From Pararhizobium sp. YC-54 (GTDB lineage Bacteria > Pseudomonadota > Alphaproteobacteria > Rhizobiales > Rhizobiaceae): a stretch of 64,000 nt of DNA. The notes below the pieces were generated by a model, which did not search any database, was not told the origin of the DNA, and saw only the letters and a program-made list of their open reading frames with translations. The translations under genes were made by a program, and so were the position numbers. This document shows positions 25,429-35,190 of the stretch, piece by piece. Each line of letters begins with the position of its first letter. The first letter of the stretch is position 1. The DNA lies in assembly GCF_025847205.1 (NCBI RefSeq), contig NZ_JAOYTH010000014.1, forward strand, positions 113,841 to 177,840, read 5' to 3'.

Positions 25429-27014
25429 GATGCAAGCTCCAGCGGACGGCTGCGATCGCCGGAAGTCCAGACCTTGTCCAGTCCACCGACGAGGATGCGA
25501 TGCTCCAGACGCGCATCCGTCTGAGGCCGGTCGTCTCGCTGGTGCATCCCACGGCTTTCGTCGCGGGCAAGGGCAGAGGCCGCCGACCACCGGGCGGTAG
25601 CCAGCATCGCTGCGGTCTCGCGCGTGCGTAACACGTCGGCGCCGTTGCCGAGCGCATGGGCCCGGAAGATTTTCCAGATATCGTCCAGCACCTCACCAGA
25701 CCGTTTCAGCTTTTCGCCGGCACGGAAGATGTTTTTGTCGTATGAGAGCATTTCATTCTGGACAACCGATAGCGTTGCCCGCAGGTCCACCGCATGCTGC
25801 GAGACCGGACGCAGGCCGGCCTGCCCAATTGGACGTCCTGAATCCCGACCGCGCTGGCGGACGGCAAAACGCGTGGCGCCCTCTCCCGCCCATTGTCCCG
25901 ATGAGACAGCCCAGGCAGAATTGACGTTGCCGCCGCCGGAGATCGCGCCGGCGACGAGTTCGCGGGTTGCAGCGTCGCCGGCCGCATAGAGACCGGGAAC
26001 TGAGGTGCCGCAATCTTCCGACACGATACGCAAGCCACCGATGCCACGCACCGTGCCTTCGCCATGCATGGTTACCTCGAACTTGTCGCGATAGGGATCG
26101 ATGTCCCAGCGGCGGAAGGGCAGCATGAAATTGGGCGAGATGATCGGAACCTTGGCGCGGATATCCTCCGGCGTGCGGCTGAGATCGCAGAACACCTTGC
26201 CCTTGAGCATGGCGGCGGCCAACGGCCGGATGATGTCAGGCCCCGGCGGGATCGGCAGCCTGTTGCCATCCTCGTCATAATAGGTGGCGAAGGCATAGGA
26301 CATCGAGCGCGTCATGTTGGTGCCGGCAAGGGCCACCGTGTAGTAGTTGGTAAACTCCATGCCGGAAAGCTCGGCACCCGCTTCCGCCGCCATCAGGTAA
26401 CCGTCGCCGGTATTGGTGTGGGAGCCGAGCAGGCGCGAGAGAAACGAGGTGCCGCCGGTGGCCAGCACGACCGCGCCGGCATTGACCTGCCACGCGCCGC
26501 CCTTCTGGCGCCGGATGCCGCGCGCGCCACTGACCGAACCATCCGGACGCTGGAGGAGTTCGAGCGCCGGACAGTGATCGAGCACGGTGACGCCAAGGCT
26601 GTCGACGATCTTGCGCAGCGCCCGCATATATTCCGGTCCGCGCAGTTCGCGGTAGCGGGTGGCGCCCGTCTCGTCCTTGGAGAAATCGTAGAACCCATGC
26701 AGTGTCGGCAGGCTTTCCCAGGTCTTCGCCAGAACGCGCGCCATCCATTCCGGATCATTGATACCAAACCCGCTCTTCTGACGATTGCGGATGGCATTTT
26801 CCCGCAGTTCCGGCGGATCGGGCGGGACCCACCAATGGCCGGGTCCGGCAGTTGCCGTGACGCCGCTCGTGCCGCAATAGCCCTTGTCGGCGAGAATGAC
26901 GGACGCACCGGCCTGGCGCGCCGCGGCTGCCGCCCACGTTCCGGCGAGACCTCCGCCGATGATCAGGACATCGGCCTCAAGGTGAAGGGTGTCTCCGCTG
27001 CTTGAAATGCTCAT
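25425..27014 (-). CDS. FAD-dependent oxidoreductase of fumarate reductase/AprA class
   Basis: A 529-residue flavoprotein. The dinucleotide-binding GGGLAGTWAAAAARQAG motif lies near residue 19, TAGPGHWW near 51, and a second FAD contact GLYAAGDAATRELVAGAISG lies near residue 345. It belongs to the succinate dehydrogenase/fumarate reductase flavoprotein superfamily, with the C-terminal helical part carrying TRETAAMLATARWSA. The start at 27014 follows the SsuB-type stop by one base. It is paired with the ferredoxin gene and transported-sulfur genes, so it may act on a sulfur compound. A general dehydrogenase role remains possible. Confidence 0.78.
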   Translation of the reverse strand: MSISSSGDTLHLEADVLIIGGGLAGTWAAAAARQAGASVILADKGYCGTSGVTATAGPGHWWVPPDPPELRENAIRNRQKSGFGINDPEWMARVLAKTWESLPTLHGFYDFSKDETGATRYRELRGPEYMRALRKIVDSLGVTVLDHCPALELLQRPDGSVSGARGIRRQKGGAWQVNAGAVVLATGGTSFLSRLLGSHTNTGDGYLMAAEAGAELSGMEFTNYYTVALAGTNMTRSMSYAFATYYDEDGNRLPIPPGPDIIRPLAAAMLKGKVFCDLSRTPEDIRAKVPIISPNFMLPFRRWDIDPYRDKFEVTMHGEGTVRGIGGLRIVSEDCGTSVPGLYAAGDAATRELVAGAISGGGNVNSAWAVSSGQWAGEGATRFAVRQRGRDSGRPIGQAGLRPVSQHAVDLRATLSVVQNEMLSYDKNIFRAGEKLKRSGEVLDDIWKIFRAHALGNGADVLRTRETAAMLATARWSAASALARDESRGMHQRDDRPQTDARLEHRILVGGLDKVWTSGDRSRPLELAS

Positions 27015-27015
27015 C

Positions 27016-27831
27016 TCAAGAATTCCCGTGCGTTCCGTGGCGAACACCGAGACAATCCAGCAGGTTGCCGCGGATTTTCGCAAACACGGGATCGGCGACA
27101 TCGCGCTGGCGTGGCAAATCGATGACTTCCTGGTGGGCGATAATGCCATCCTTCATCACCAGGACTCGGTCAGACAGGAGCACCGCCTCCTCGACATCGT
27201 GTGTGACGAGCAGCACGGCGCATCCGTGGCGTTGCCAGAGTTCGCCGACGAGTTCCTGCGCCTTGATCCGGGTTAGGGCATCGAGTGCGGCGAATGGCTC
27301 GTCGAGCAGCAACAGATCGGGCTCGCGAACCAGCGCTCGCGCCAGCGAAGCCCGCTGCGCTTCACCGCCGGAGAGAACCTTCGGCCATTGGTCGGCGCGA
27401 TGGCCGATGCCGACTTCTTCCAGCGCCTCCAGTGCGCGCTTGCGGTCGGCGCCGCCCGGAAGCCCGAGCACGACATTGCGCCAAACGGTTTTCCACGGCA
27501 GCAGGCGCGGCGCCTGGAAGGCGACGGCGCGGCGGTGCGGCACTTCGACATCGCCGCTGAATTCGCGATCAAGATCGGCGAGGATGCGCAGGAGCGTGCT
27601 CTTGCCACAGCCGCTCGCGCCGAGCAGGGCGACGAACTCTCCGGCGGCGATATCGACATTCAGGTTCTGCAGAACATCTCTGGAGCCGAAGCGACGTGAC
27701 AGACCACGCACCCGGACAGCGTTTGCAGTTTCCGCCACGGCTGACGGCACGATCTGCGGCCCGGGCTTCAGCATCGCCGAAGATGCTTGCGGGCGTGAAT
27801 CGGTCAAGTTCCGTTGAACGCTGGTCGCCAT
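27016..27831 (-). CDS. Ssu/Tau-type ABC transporter ATPase (set 1)
   Basis: A 271-residue ATPase of the nitrate/sulfonate/taurine group. Motifs are Walker A GASGCGKST, the Q loop FQAPRLLPWKTVWRN, signature LSGGEAQRASLARAL, Walker B DLLLLDEPFAALDAL and H-loop VTHDVEEAV. An N-terminal extension of about 40 residues precedes the core. The start at 27831 overlaps the permease gene by 28 bases. It energises the permease at 27804 with the binding protein at 28713. Confidence 0.85.
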   Translation of the reverse strand: MATSVQRNLTDSRPQASSAMLKPGPQIVPSAVAETANAVRVRGLSRRFGSRDVLQNLNVDIAAGEFVALLGASGCGKSTLLRILADLDREFSGDVEVPHRRAVAFQAPRLLPWKTVWRNVVLGLPGGADRKRALEALEEVGIGHRADQWPKVLSGGEAQRASLARALVREPDLLLLDEPFAALDALTRIKAQELVGELWQRHGCAVLLVTHDVEEAVLLSDRVLVMKDGIIAHQEVIDLPRQRDVADPVFAKIRGNLLDCLGVRHGTHGNS

Positions 27832-28694
27832 GACAGGAACACCTTTTCGAGAGTGCGGACGGTGAAATCGACGGCGAGGCCCAGAAGCGCATAGACCACC
27901 AGGCAGACGACGATGACATCGGTCTGAAAGAATTCGCGGGCGTTGGCCATGAGATAGCCAATACCTGCAGTGGCGTTGATCTGCTCGCCGAAGACCAGCG
28001 CCAGCCAGGCGATGCCGAGCGAATAGCGCAGGCCGACCAGCGCGCTCGGCAAGGCGCCGGGAAGAACGACGTTGACGATCATCGCCAGACGTGAAAGCCC
28101 AAGCGTTCGCCCGACCTCGATCAGCGACTGGTCGACATTGCGGATGCCGGCATAGACGTTGAGATAAAGCGGAAAGGCGGTGGCGAGCGCGATCAAGGCG
28201 ATCTTCGGCGCCTCGCCAATGCCGAACCAGATGATCAGCAGCGGGATGAGCGCCACGTTCGGCACGGTGCGCATCATCTGCATGATGGCATCCACCATAT
28301 CTTCGCCGAGACGAAACAGCCCGGAGATCACCGCCAGCGTCACGCCGATCGTGCCGCCGATCGCAAGACCTGTCAGCGCCCGGCTGAGGGAAACCCACAT
28401 GGCCTCCTGCAACTCGCCGGTCTCGATCAGCGCCGCCGCGCTGGAAAGCACGGTCGAAGGACCGGCGAGGACTTCGCCCGGCAGCGCGCCCGTCACCGAA
28501 AGGACATGCCAGAGGAGAACCAGCGCGACGGGACCGGACGCCCGCCGCAGCCAGCGAGGCAAGCCCTGCCCCTTGGCGGAAACAGGGTCGATCCGCTGGA
28601 GATGCAGTCCGTCTGCCCTTGGACGTTCAGGTGGGAGGCGTTTCCGCCCTCTTTCCCTGTCCGTCGCAACCGGACCTATTTCCGCAATGGTCAT
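27804..28694 (-). CDS. Ssu/Tau-type ABC transporter permease (set 1)
   Basis: A 296-residue permease with a hydrophilic N-terminal tail of about 50 residues and six membrane spans. The EAA loop is visible as QSLIEVGRTLGLSRLAM near residue 197, and SLGIAWLALVFGEQINAT is typical of SsuC/TauC. The binding-protein gene ends 18 bases upstream. Sulfonates or sulfate esters are the likely substrates from the neighbouring monooxygenase. Confidence 0.84.
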   Translation of the reverse strand: MTIAEIGPVATDRERGRKRLPPERPRADGLHLQRIDPVSAKGQGLPRWLRRASGPVALVLLWHVLSVTGALPGEVLAGPSTVLSSAAALIETGELQEAMWVSLSRALTGLAIGGTIGVTLAVISGLFRLGEDMVDAIMQMMRTVPNVALIPLLIIWFGIGEAPKIALIALATAFPLYLNVYAGIRNVDQSLIEVGRTLGLSRLAMIVNVVLPGALPSALVGLRYSLGIAWLALVFGEQINATAGIGYLMANAREFFQTDVIVVCLVVYALLGLAVDFTVRTLEKVFLSWRPAFNGT

Positions 28695-28712
28695 GGTGAA
28701 ACCCGTTCGAAA

Positions 28713-29690
28713 TCAGTTGGTCGGAATGTCGCGATAAACATAGTCGCCGAGTTTGAGCGAGCCCTTCAGCACGCCCGCCTCTTTCCAGGTCTCGAAGACA
28801 TTCTGGAGCGATGCGACGAAGGTATCGTCGATCGGTTGGCGCTTGTAGGCGGCCTCGTCCTGATAGATCTTTTCGATCGTCGCCTTGTCCTGCTTGGCAA
28901 AGCCCGCGTAGAAGGTGACATAGGCGTCCTTGTTGTTCAGGGACCAGTCGTAGCCCTTTTCGAGGCGGTTGACGTAATCGGTGATCGCCGCGATCTTTCC
29001 TGGATCTGACAAGGCGGCGTCCGTCGCGCTCAACACGTAGTTGCCGGTGCTGATACCCGGTCCGTCGAGAAGAACGGTCGCCTTCAACGTGCCGATCGTG
29101 CGCGCCTTGTAGACGCCCCAGGTACCCCAGGCGTCGATGCTGCCGGCCTGAAAGGCGGCGCTGGCATCGGCCGGCGTTAGGAAGGCAAGCTTGACGTCAT
29201 CGGCCGTCAGCCCGGCCTTTTTCAGCGCGCCGAGCGTCAGATAGTGGGCAACGCTGCCGCGCGTGGTCGGCGAGATGATCTTGCCCTTCAGGTCGGCAAG
29301 CGTCTTGATCGGGCTATTCGCCGGCACCAGGATCGTGCTGCCGAGGCCGCCGTTCGAAAAATTGGCGACGACCTTGATCTTCGAACCTCCGGCAATGGCG
29401 CTGACCGTCGGGGAATCGGCCGCCTGGCCGATATCGACGGCATCCGCCTTCAAGGCTTCATGCAGGTTCACCGCGGCCGGAAAGACCGACCATTCGATCT
29501 GATAGGGCACATCTTTCAACAGGCCGGCCGCTTCCAGTTTCGCGCGGGTTGCGCCGGTTTGATCGCCGACGCGCAGAACGACCTTGCTGAGATCCTCCGC
29601 AGCCAAAGCCGGAAAAAACGCGCCGAAGGATAGGGCGGCCGCCAGACCGCCGAGAACGGTACTGAAGAAACGTCGGGAAAGATGGGTCAT
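28713..29690 (-). CDS. Aliphatic-sulfonate-type binding protein (set 1)
   Basis: A 325-residue SsuA-like periplasmic protein. The start has twin arginines (LSRRFF) and a hydrophobic segment ending FFPALAA near residue 30, so export could be Tat or Sec. The core has VVLRVGDQTGATRAKLEA, DIGQAADSPTVSAIAGG and AAFQAGSIDAWGTWGVY, which match the SsuA family ligand cleft. It follows the flavin monooxygenase gene by 54 bases and heads the transporter set. Confidence 0.82.
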   Translation of the reverse strand: MTHLSRRFFSTVLGGLAAALSFGAFFPALAAEDLSKVVLRVGDQTGATRAKLEAAGLLKDVPYQIEWSVFPAAVNLHEALKADAVDIGQAADSPTVSAIAGGSKIKVVANFSNGGLGSTILVPANSPIKTLADLKGKIISPTTRGSVAHYLTLGALKKAGLTADDVKLAFLTPADASAAFQAGSIDAWGTWGVYKARTIGTLKATVLLDGPGISTGNYVLSATDAALSDPGKIAAITDYVNRLEKGYDWSLNNKDAYVTFYAGFAKQDKATIEKIYQDEAAYKRQPIDDTFVASLQNVFETWKEAGVLKGSLKLGDYVYRDIPTN

Positions 29691-29744
29691 GGAGTTTCAA
29701 CTTTCCAAGGGTTCGGGTTTTGTGAGGAAGCCTGCCAGCCGAAT

Positions 29745-31082
29745 TCACTCGGCAGCATCGGCGATCTGCGGATCGGAATAACGATTGACGGGAACGGGAA
29801 TGCCGAGATTGCCACGGAAGATCTCGGACTCATATTCGGTGCGATAGATGCCGCGCTCCTGAAGGATCGGCACCACGGTCTCGACGAAGACTTCGAGTTC
29901 GCGCGGCAGCGAGACATTGACGACGAAACCGTCCGAGCCACGCGTCTCCAGCCAGCGCTGGAAGGCATCGGCCACCTGCACCGGCGTGCCGACGAATTCG
30001 GTTCTAGGCGTCGCGAACCGCAGGGCCGTCTGCCGAAGGGTGAGATTTTCCGCTTGGGCGACGGCAATGATCTTGCCGGATGTGCTCTGGTTGCTGTTGG
30101 CACCATGGGCGCCGATATCCGGGAAAGGCGCATCGAGATCGTGCTGCAGGAAGTCATAATCGTTGAACGGACGGCCCAGCATCGACAGGGCATTCTCGAT
30201 CGACGTCAGGCTGGCGAATTCCTGATATTTGCGCTCGGCCTCTTCTTCCGTCGATCCGATGACCGGCCGGATGCCCGGCAGGATGAACACCTCGTCAGGA
30301 TCGCGCCCGAAGGCGGCTGCCCGTGTCTTAATGTCCTGATAGTAGGCCCTGCCGTCTTTAATATTCTCATGATGCACGAAGATCGCATCGGAGCACCGCG
30401 CGGCAAAATTCTTGCCGTCTTCGGAAGCCCCCGCCTGGAAGATGACCGGCTGGCCCTGCGTGGAACGCGCGATGTTGAGCGGGCCTTTGACCTGGAAGAA
30501 TTCACCCTTGTGGTTGAGCGTATGCAGCTTGGCGGGATCGAAGAAGACGCCGCTCTGCTTGTCATGAACAAGCGCATCGTCCTCCCAGGAATCCCAGAGG
30601 CCCTGAACGACATCGAGATATTCGGCAGCGAGCCGGTAGCGCGTGTCGTGCGCCAGATGTTTCGACTTGCTGTAATTCTCGGCGCTGCCTTCAAGCCAGG
30701 ACGTCACCACGTTCCAGCCGGCCCGGCCGCCGCTGATGTGATCCAGCGAGGCGAACTGGCGGGCGACGTTGAAGGGTTCGCTGTAGCTGGCGGTCAATGT
30801 CGCGACCAGACCGATATGCGAGGTTGCACCGGCCAGCGCCGAAAGGATCGTCAGCGGCTCGAAGCGGTTGAGATAGTGCGGGCTCGATTTTTCCGTGATA
30901 AAGACGCTGTCGGCAACGAAGAGAAAATCGAACTTCGCTGCCTCGGCGAGCTGCGCCTGTTTCTTGTAATAGGCGAAATTCGTGCTGGCGGTCGGATCGG
31001 CATCCGGATGCCGCCAGTCGCCCCATCCCATGCCCACGCCATGCAGCATGAACCCCAACTTCAACTGACGTTTTGCCGACAT
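29745..31082 (-). CDS. FMN-dependent luciferase-like monooxygenase (NtaA/SnaA/DszA class)
   Basis: A 445-residue flavin monooxygenase that uses reduced FMN from a separate reductase. The family motifs are [17 protein letters not shown] at the start, [17 protein letters not shown], and [17 protein letters not shown] near residue 140. This subgroup includes nitrilotriacetate, dibenzothiophene sulfone and similar oxygenases. With an Ssu-type transporter next to it, C-S bond cleavage of an organosulfur compound is likely. First gene of the operon ending at 24851. No flavin reductase gene is in the window. Confidence 0.82.
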   Translation of the reverse strand: MSAKRQLKLGFMLHGVGMGWGDWRHPDADPTASTNFAYYKKQAQLAEAAKFDFLFVADSVFITEKSSPHYLNRFEPLTILSALAGATSHIGLVATLTASYSEPFNVARQFASLDHISGGRAGWNVVTSWLEGSAENYSKSKHLAHDTRYRLAAEYLDVVQGLWDSWEDDALVHDKQSGVFFDPAKLHTLNHKGEFFQVKGPLNIARSTQGQPVIFQAGASEDGKNFAARCSDAIFVHHENIKDGRAYYQDIKTRAAAFGRDPDEVFILPGIRPVIGSTEEEAERKYQEFASLTSIENALSMLGRPFNDYDFLQHDLDAPFPDIGAHGANSNQSTSGKIIAVAQAENLTLRQTALRFATPRTEFVGTPVQVADAFQRWLETRGSDGFVVNVSLPRELEVFVETVVPILQERGIYRTEYESEIFRGNLGIPVPVNRYSDPQIADAAE

Positions 31083-31220
31083 CTGATCTCTCCTGTACGA
31101 TGGGTGAAAGCATCGCTTGAGACATCAAGTTAAAGACTATAAAAACTATACAATAGGTATTCTATTGCCATTTGCAGCCTGTTGGGAGAAAGGAATTCTG
31201 TACCGGAGCACAGTCGCCGG

Positions 31221-32831
31221 TCATCGCGTTGCCTTCGCAACGTCGAACACATCGGTAAGGGTTACAGACCGGAATTCCGAAACGAGTACCGTCACGCGAA
31301 CGACCCAGAAGCCATCGAGCGGCAGCACGAACCCATCGGCGCTATATCGCTGTGCAGACGTTTTCTGTGCAGGACGGGTGAACGGGCCGATGCCATAGGA
31401 CGGCTTATCGAGATCGATGCTGACGGAGAGCGGCTCCAGCGGTTTGCCATCGAGAATGAGATCGCGGACCTCGACGGTAACCGGCCCGGTGAAAGGCGGA
31501 TGAATGGACAGGACTGCGCTCAGACCGTCCTTGCGCGCTGTGATTGCCTGCAACGCAGCCGGAGCCGCCGCCAAGGTGCGCGGCGGCGGAGTGAAACGCC
31601 ACAGGCCGAGCACGGCGATAATCAAACTGCCCAAGACCACTTCCGCCAGGATGCTGCGCTGCAATTGCCGCGCAGCGGTCTTGCTGCCGGCAAGAACCGG
31701 TTTTGTCAGGCGGTAACGATTAAATGCGGCGAGCAGCAGGAGCGCACTGACAAGTGCCAGCTTTGCCAGCAGCACAAGCCCGTAATCGGTCGTCCACAGT
31801 GCTGTTACCGTGCGCAACTGCACGACCGCCAGAGCCAGTCCGGAGAGGATCAGGACGCCGACGATCAAGGGGATTACCGCCGAGAAGCGCTTCAGCGCCA
31901 GCACCGCGCCGAAAGATGGCTGTTTGAACAGGATCGCCAAGGGAAGCAGCGCACCGATCCAGAGTGTGGCGGTTACGGCATGAAGAAAAAGGGCCGGCTG
32001 GGTCAGCAGGGTCGGCGACGCGGTCGCGGCATGACCGGCGCTGGCGACCGCAAGGCCGACTGTGAGAAGGGCAAGTGAGGCAAGTACGACGCCGGTGCGG
32101 AGGCCGGTCTGGCGGGCCGCGTAGGCAAGGATAAGCGCGGTTGCCCCTAAGACAGCGGCGCGGCCAAAGCTGGTGGCGAAAAGCCCTGCACTCCATGTAT
32201 CCCATCCCAGCAAAGCCGGTACGGGCTCGTCCAGTGCATCCAGTCCCTGGAAGCCGATCAGCAATGGTGTCGCCAACAGGCCGGTGAGCAGCAGGCCGCC
32301 CACCGGCCATTCTTCGCGCGCGATGGTCTGGCCAGCCACGAGGATCGAGAAGGCGGTACCGCCGACACCGAAGACCAGGACAAGCATCAGAACCAGCCGC
32401 GCGGTCCACAATCCCGATCTCACGACCAGATCGGTCTGCGCTTCGACCGGCGGCGCGATCGCGCTCGGAGCACCGATCGAAAAGACCAGTCCACCGCCGA
32501 TCGGATGGCCGTCGGACGAGGTGACGCGCCAGGACAGAATATGGGTGCCGTTTTCGAGCGTGTCCGGCAGGGTGAGCACGATGGTATCGCCCTTCTCATC
32601 GATGTCCTTCAGAACTTCGGTATGGCCGCCCGGATGGATAAGCCGCGCCACCAGCGGCCGGACCGGTTCCGAAAACCGCAGGGTGATCGACTTCGGTGCT
32701 GCGTCAGACACGGCCCCATCCGCCGGATCGGATTCGATCAGGCTGGCATGGGCAAAGGCGGCTCCCGTGTTGAGAACCGACAAAAAGACGGCGATGCAGA
32801 TCATCGCCGCCCATTTTGCGAGATGGTTCAC
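31221..32831 (-). CDS. CopC-CopD fusion, copper-handling membrane protein (YcnJ type)
   Basis: A 536-residue protein. A signal peptide ending AAFA is followed at once by HASLIESDPADGAV, the copper-binding N-terminus of a CopC domain, which also has WRVTSSDGHPIGGGLVFS. The rest is a CopD membrane domain with at least eight spans and a soluble C-terminal part. The GTG at 32831 (VNHLAKW) is chosen because it abuts the DUF1775 stop; the ATG at 32804 would remove nine residues. Proteins of this type bring copper into the cytoplasm. It lies in an operon with an organosulfur transporter, which is unusual. Confidence 0.8.
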   Translation of the reverse strand: MNHLAKWAAMICIAVFLSVLNTGAAFAHASLIESDPADGAVSDAAPKSITLRFSEPVRPLVARLIHPGGHTEVLKDIDEKGDTIVLTLPDTLENGTHILSWRVTSSDGHPIGGGLVFSIGAPSAIAPPVEAQTDLVVRSGLWTARLVLMLVLVFGVGGTAFSILVAGQTIAREEWPVGGLLLTGLLATPLLIGFQGLDALDEPVPALLGWDTWSAGLFATSFGRAAVLGATALILAYAARQTGLRTGVVLASLALLTVGLAVASAGHAATASPTLLTQPALFLHAVTATLWIGALLPLAILFKQPSFGAVLALKRFSAVIPLIVGVLILSGLALAVVQLRTVTALWTTDYGLVLLAKLALVSALLLLAAFNRYRLTKPVLAGSKTAARQLQRSILAEVVLGSLIIAVLGLWRFTPPPRTLAAAPAALQAITARKDGLSAVLSIHPPFTGPVTVEVRDLILDGKPLEPLSVSIDLDKPSYGIGPFTRPAQKTSAQRYSADGFVLPLDGFWVVRVTVLVSEFRSVTLTDVFDVAKATR

Positions 32832-32833
32832 GG

Positions 32834-33361
32834 TCAGGGCTGAACCCGAACGGACGGGGCCGGATATTTCAGGTCGTCGGACACGCCGCCGGCTGCCGGG
32901 ATTTCGATCCAGCGATCGACGCTGCCGCCTTTGCATTCCTGCACGATGGGCACGAAGATCGCGTTTGCCGCTGTTTTGCTGACTGTCGCGCGAAAGACGA
33001 ACTCATCATAATAGGCATCTTCAAGCGTGCCGCCCGTCCAGGATATTTCCTTGATCGTCGCGCCATTTCCGTGGGCGTGCGTCGTTTCCGCGGAGGCCTT
33101 GCGCACATCATCGGTCACGATCGCCAGCGTCCAGCCCGGCTTTGGCTGCGGCTTGGCCGATGTCAGCTCGGCCGGAATGGCGATGCGCACGCCTGTCGTT
33201 GCCTTGCCCGAGCAGCCATGCGGCAGCCGCAGCACGAACTTGACGGTCGCGCCGGGCGCCACTTCCTTGTTCTCGAAGGTGATATGGGCGCTGGCTGGCG
33301 TGGCAGGGCCCATCGCCATTGTTGCCAGCAGTGCGCCAGCCAGTGTTTTCAGGGTTTTCAT
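32834..33361 (-). CDS. DUF1775 (YcnI-like) copper-binding protein
   Basis: A 175-residue exported protein. The signal peptide runs MKTLKTLAGALLATMAMG to TPASA, and the mature end begins HITFENKEVAPGATV, where YcnI-type proteins bind copper with the N-terminal His. VKFVLRLPHGCSG and KEISWTGGTLEDAYYDEF are further DUF1775 hallmarks. The ATG at 33361 gives the clean signal peptide; a GTG at 33385 is possible. It starts 17 bases after the Ssu-type ATPase gene and precedes the CopC-CopD gene with almost no gap. Confidence 0.83.
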   Translation of the reverse strand: MKTLKTLAGALLATMAMGPATPASAHITFENKEVAPGATVKFVLRLPHGCSGKATTGVRIAIPAELTSAKPQPKPGWTLAIVTDDVRKASAETTHAHGNGATIKEISWTGGTLEDAYYDEFVFRATVSKTAANAIFVPIVQECKGGSVDRWIEIPAAGGVSDDLKYPAPSVRVQP

Positions 33362-33378
33362 TGTTGATACCAACTTTC

Positions 33379-34173
33379 TTACCACGTGGCCGCTAGGCCG
33401 AGATGTCCGAGCGCTTCGCGGCGCAGTTCGGCCAGACGCGGATCGCCGCGGTGACGGGGATAGGGAAGATCGACGCTGATGTCAGCGACGATGCGCGCCG
33501 GGCGCGGCCCGAAGATCAGCACGCGCTGAGACAGGAACAGCGCTTCCTCGACGTCGTGTGTAACAAGCACCGCCGTCAGACCGGCGCGCTGCCAGAGGCT
33601 GACGAGTTCCGTCTGCATGGTCAGTCGGGTCAGCGAATCGAGCTTGCCGAGCGGCTCGTCGAGCAGGAGCAGGCGCGGCTCGTTAACCAGCGCCCGGGCA
33701 AGCGCCACACGTTGCGACATGCCGCCGGAGAGTTGATGCGGATAGGCTTTGTCGAAGCCCTTCAGCCCCACCAGTTCGATGGCATTGTCGACCCGGTGCC
33801 GGGAGCGTTTGAGAACGCCCTGTGCCTCCAGCCCGAGCGCGACATTGTCCCAGACCGTGCGCCAGGGAAACAGCGTCGGATCCTGGAACACCAGAATACG
33901 CGATGGATCCGGCTCGCCGACGATCTCGCCATCGACGCTGAGTTCGCCGTTTGTCGGCTGATCGAGGCCGGCCAGAAGCCTGAGCAGCGTCGATTTCCCG
34001 CATCCGGACGGCCCCAGCAATGCCACGAAGGACCCCGGTTCTACCGAGAAATCGACATTGTCGAGGACTGGTAGCGGTTCGCCTTCCAGCTCGAACTGGT
34101 GCGAGACGTTGCGGATGTCGATCTGCTGGCCGGCCGCCGGCAGCTCCGCCTCTTTCGTTGCAAGGACTACCAT
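33379..34173 (-). CDS. Ssu/Tau-type ABC transporter ATPase (set 2)
   Basis: A 264-residue ATPase with Walker [11 protein letters not shown] loop FQDPTLFPWRTVWDN, signature LSGGMSQRVALARAL, Walker B RLLLLDEPLGKLDSL and H-loop VTHDVEEAL. The start at 34173 overlaps the permease end by seven bases. The tail QDP and FPWRT stretch is usual for nitrate/sulfonate/taurine transport ATPases. It belongs with the permease at 34167 and the binding protein at 35191. Confidence 0.85.
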   Translation of the reverse strand: MVVLATKEAELPAAGQQIDIRNVSHQFELEGEPLPVLDNVDFSVEPGSFVALLGPSGCGKSTLLRLLAGLDQPTNGELSVDGEIVGEPDPSRILVFQDPTLFPWRTVWDNVALGLEAQGVLKRSRHRVDNAIELVGLKGFDKAYPHQLSGGMSQRVALARALVNEPRLLLLDEPLGKLDSLTRLTMQTELVSLWQRAGLTAVLVTHDVEEALFLSQRVLIFGPRPARIVADISVDLPYPRHRGDPRLAELRREALGHLGLAATW

Positions 34174-35177
34174 CGGACAAGGCCTTTCTGCCAGGACAGG
34201 GACCAGTCCCGAACACGGAAGAGAATGGTGATAAGCGTCGAGCACATCAGTGCCATGACGAGCAGCGCCGCATACATGTTGGCATAGGCGGCCCACCCTT
34301 GCGCCCATTGCAGGTACCAGCCGAGACCGGCCTTGACGCCCAGCATTTCGGCGACGACCAGCACGGCAAACGATGTGCCGAGCCCCATGAACAGGCCGAC
34401 GAAGACATGCGGCAGGGCCGCCGGGATCGCTACCTTGAAGATCAGGAAGAGCGGCTTGGCGCCGAGCGTGCGGGCGATGTCATAATAGTCGCGATTGACG
34501 CTGGCGATGCCCGACCAGGTGAGAATGGTGACCGGAAAGGCTGTCGCGAGCGCGATGAGAAAGACGCTGGCCGAACCGCTGGTCGGGAAGATGAAGAAGG
34601 CGAGCGGTAGCCAGGCGGTCGCCGGCAGGGGGCCGATCAGCCGCAGCACCGGATGCACCCAGTAGCTCGCCGCCCGCGACCAGCCGATGGTGACGCCGGT
34701 CAGGAATCCGGCAAGCGCGCCGAAGAAATATCCCTTGGCCAGAAGCAGGACGGAATAGAACACGCTGATCCCAAGCCGTTCCCAGTCGTCGAAAAAGACT
34801 TCAAGGATACTCTGCGGTGAGGAGAAAAACGGCACCGGCAGCAGCCCGGTTTTCGCCGTGACGATCTCCCAACCGGAGACGACCAGAGCCGAGGCAAGGA
34901 ACCACGGCCCGTAATAGCGGATGGTGACGGCGGCCTTGCCGCCGAGCTTGCCGGTCGCCGCAACGACGGCCAGCAGCAGCGCGATCACCAGCGCCCCTGC
35001 CGCCAGCTCACGCCCATAGGGCTGCGGAATGATTTCCGGCCACAGCTCGATGAGCGCAGCCGTCCCGACCCAGGCAGCCGCGGCGACAAGGCCGGTCGAC
35101 CAGAGGGAGGCGGCGGGACGAACAGATGCCGCCTCCTGGACGGCACTTTCGGAGAGAGGGGGATCGATCGAAGCCAT
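34167..35177 (-). CDS. Ssu/Tau-type ABC transporter permease (set 2)
   Basis: A 336-residue permease with an extra N-terminal hydrophobic pair (residues about 25-80) before the six core spans. The EAA loop is RDYYDIARTLGAKPLFLI. ATAFPVTILTWSGIASV and FAVLVVAEMLGVKAG are typical of the SsuC family. The start at 35177 follows GAGGGAGGACAGGGC and lies 13 bases after the binding-protein stop. Confidence 0.83.
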   Translation of the reverse strand: MASIDPPLSESAVQEAASVRPAASLWSTGLVAAAAWVGTAALIELWPEIIPQPYGRELAAGALVIALLLAVVAATGKLGGKAAVTIRYYGPWFLASALVVSGWEIVTAKTGLLPVPFFSSPQSILEVFFDDWERLGISVFYSVLLLAKGYFFGALAGFLTGVTIGWSRAASYWVHPVLRLIGPLPATAWLPLAFFIFPTSGSASVFLIALATAFPVTILTWSGIASVNRDYYDIARTLGAKPLFLIFKVAIPAALPHVFVGLFMGLGTSFAVLVVAEMLGVKAGLGWYLQWAQGWAAYANMYAALLVMALMCSTLITILFRVRDWSLSWQKGLVRW

Positions 35178-35190
35178 GCCCTGTCCTCCC

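Noticed and set aside
29682..31133. A 483-codon plus-strand frame over the flavin monooxygenase gene
   Set aside because: It is antisense to a clear NtaA/DszA-class gene and carries no recognisable domain.
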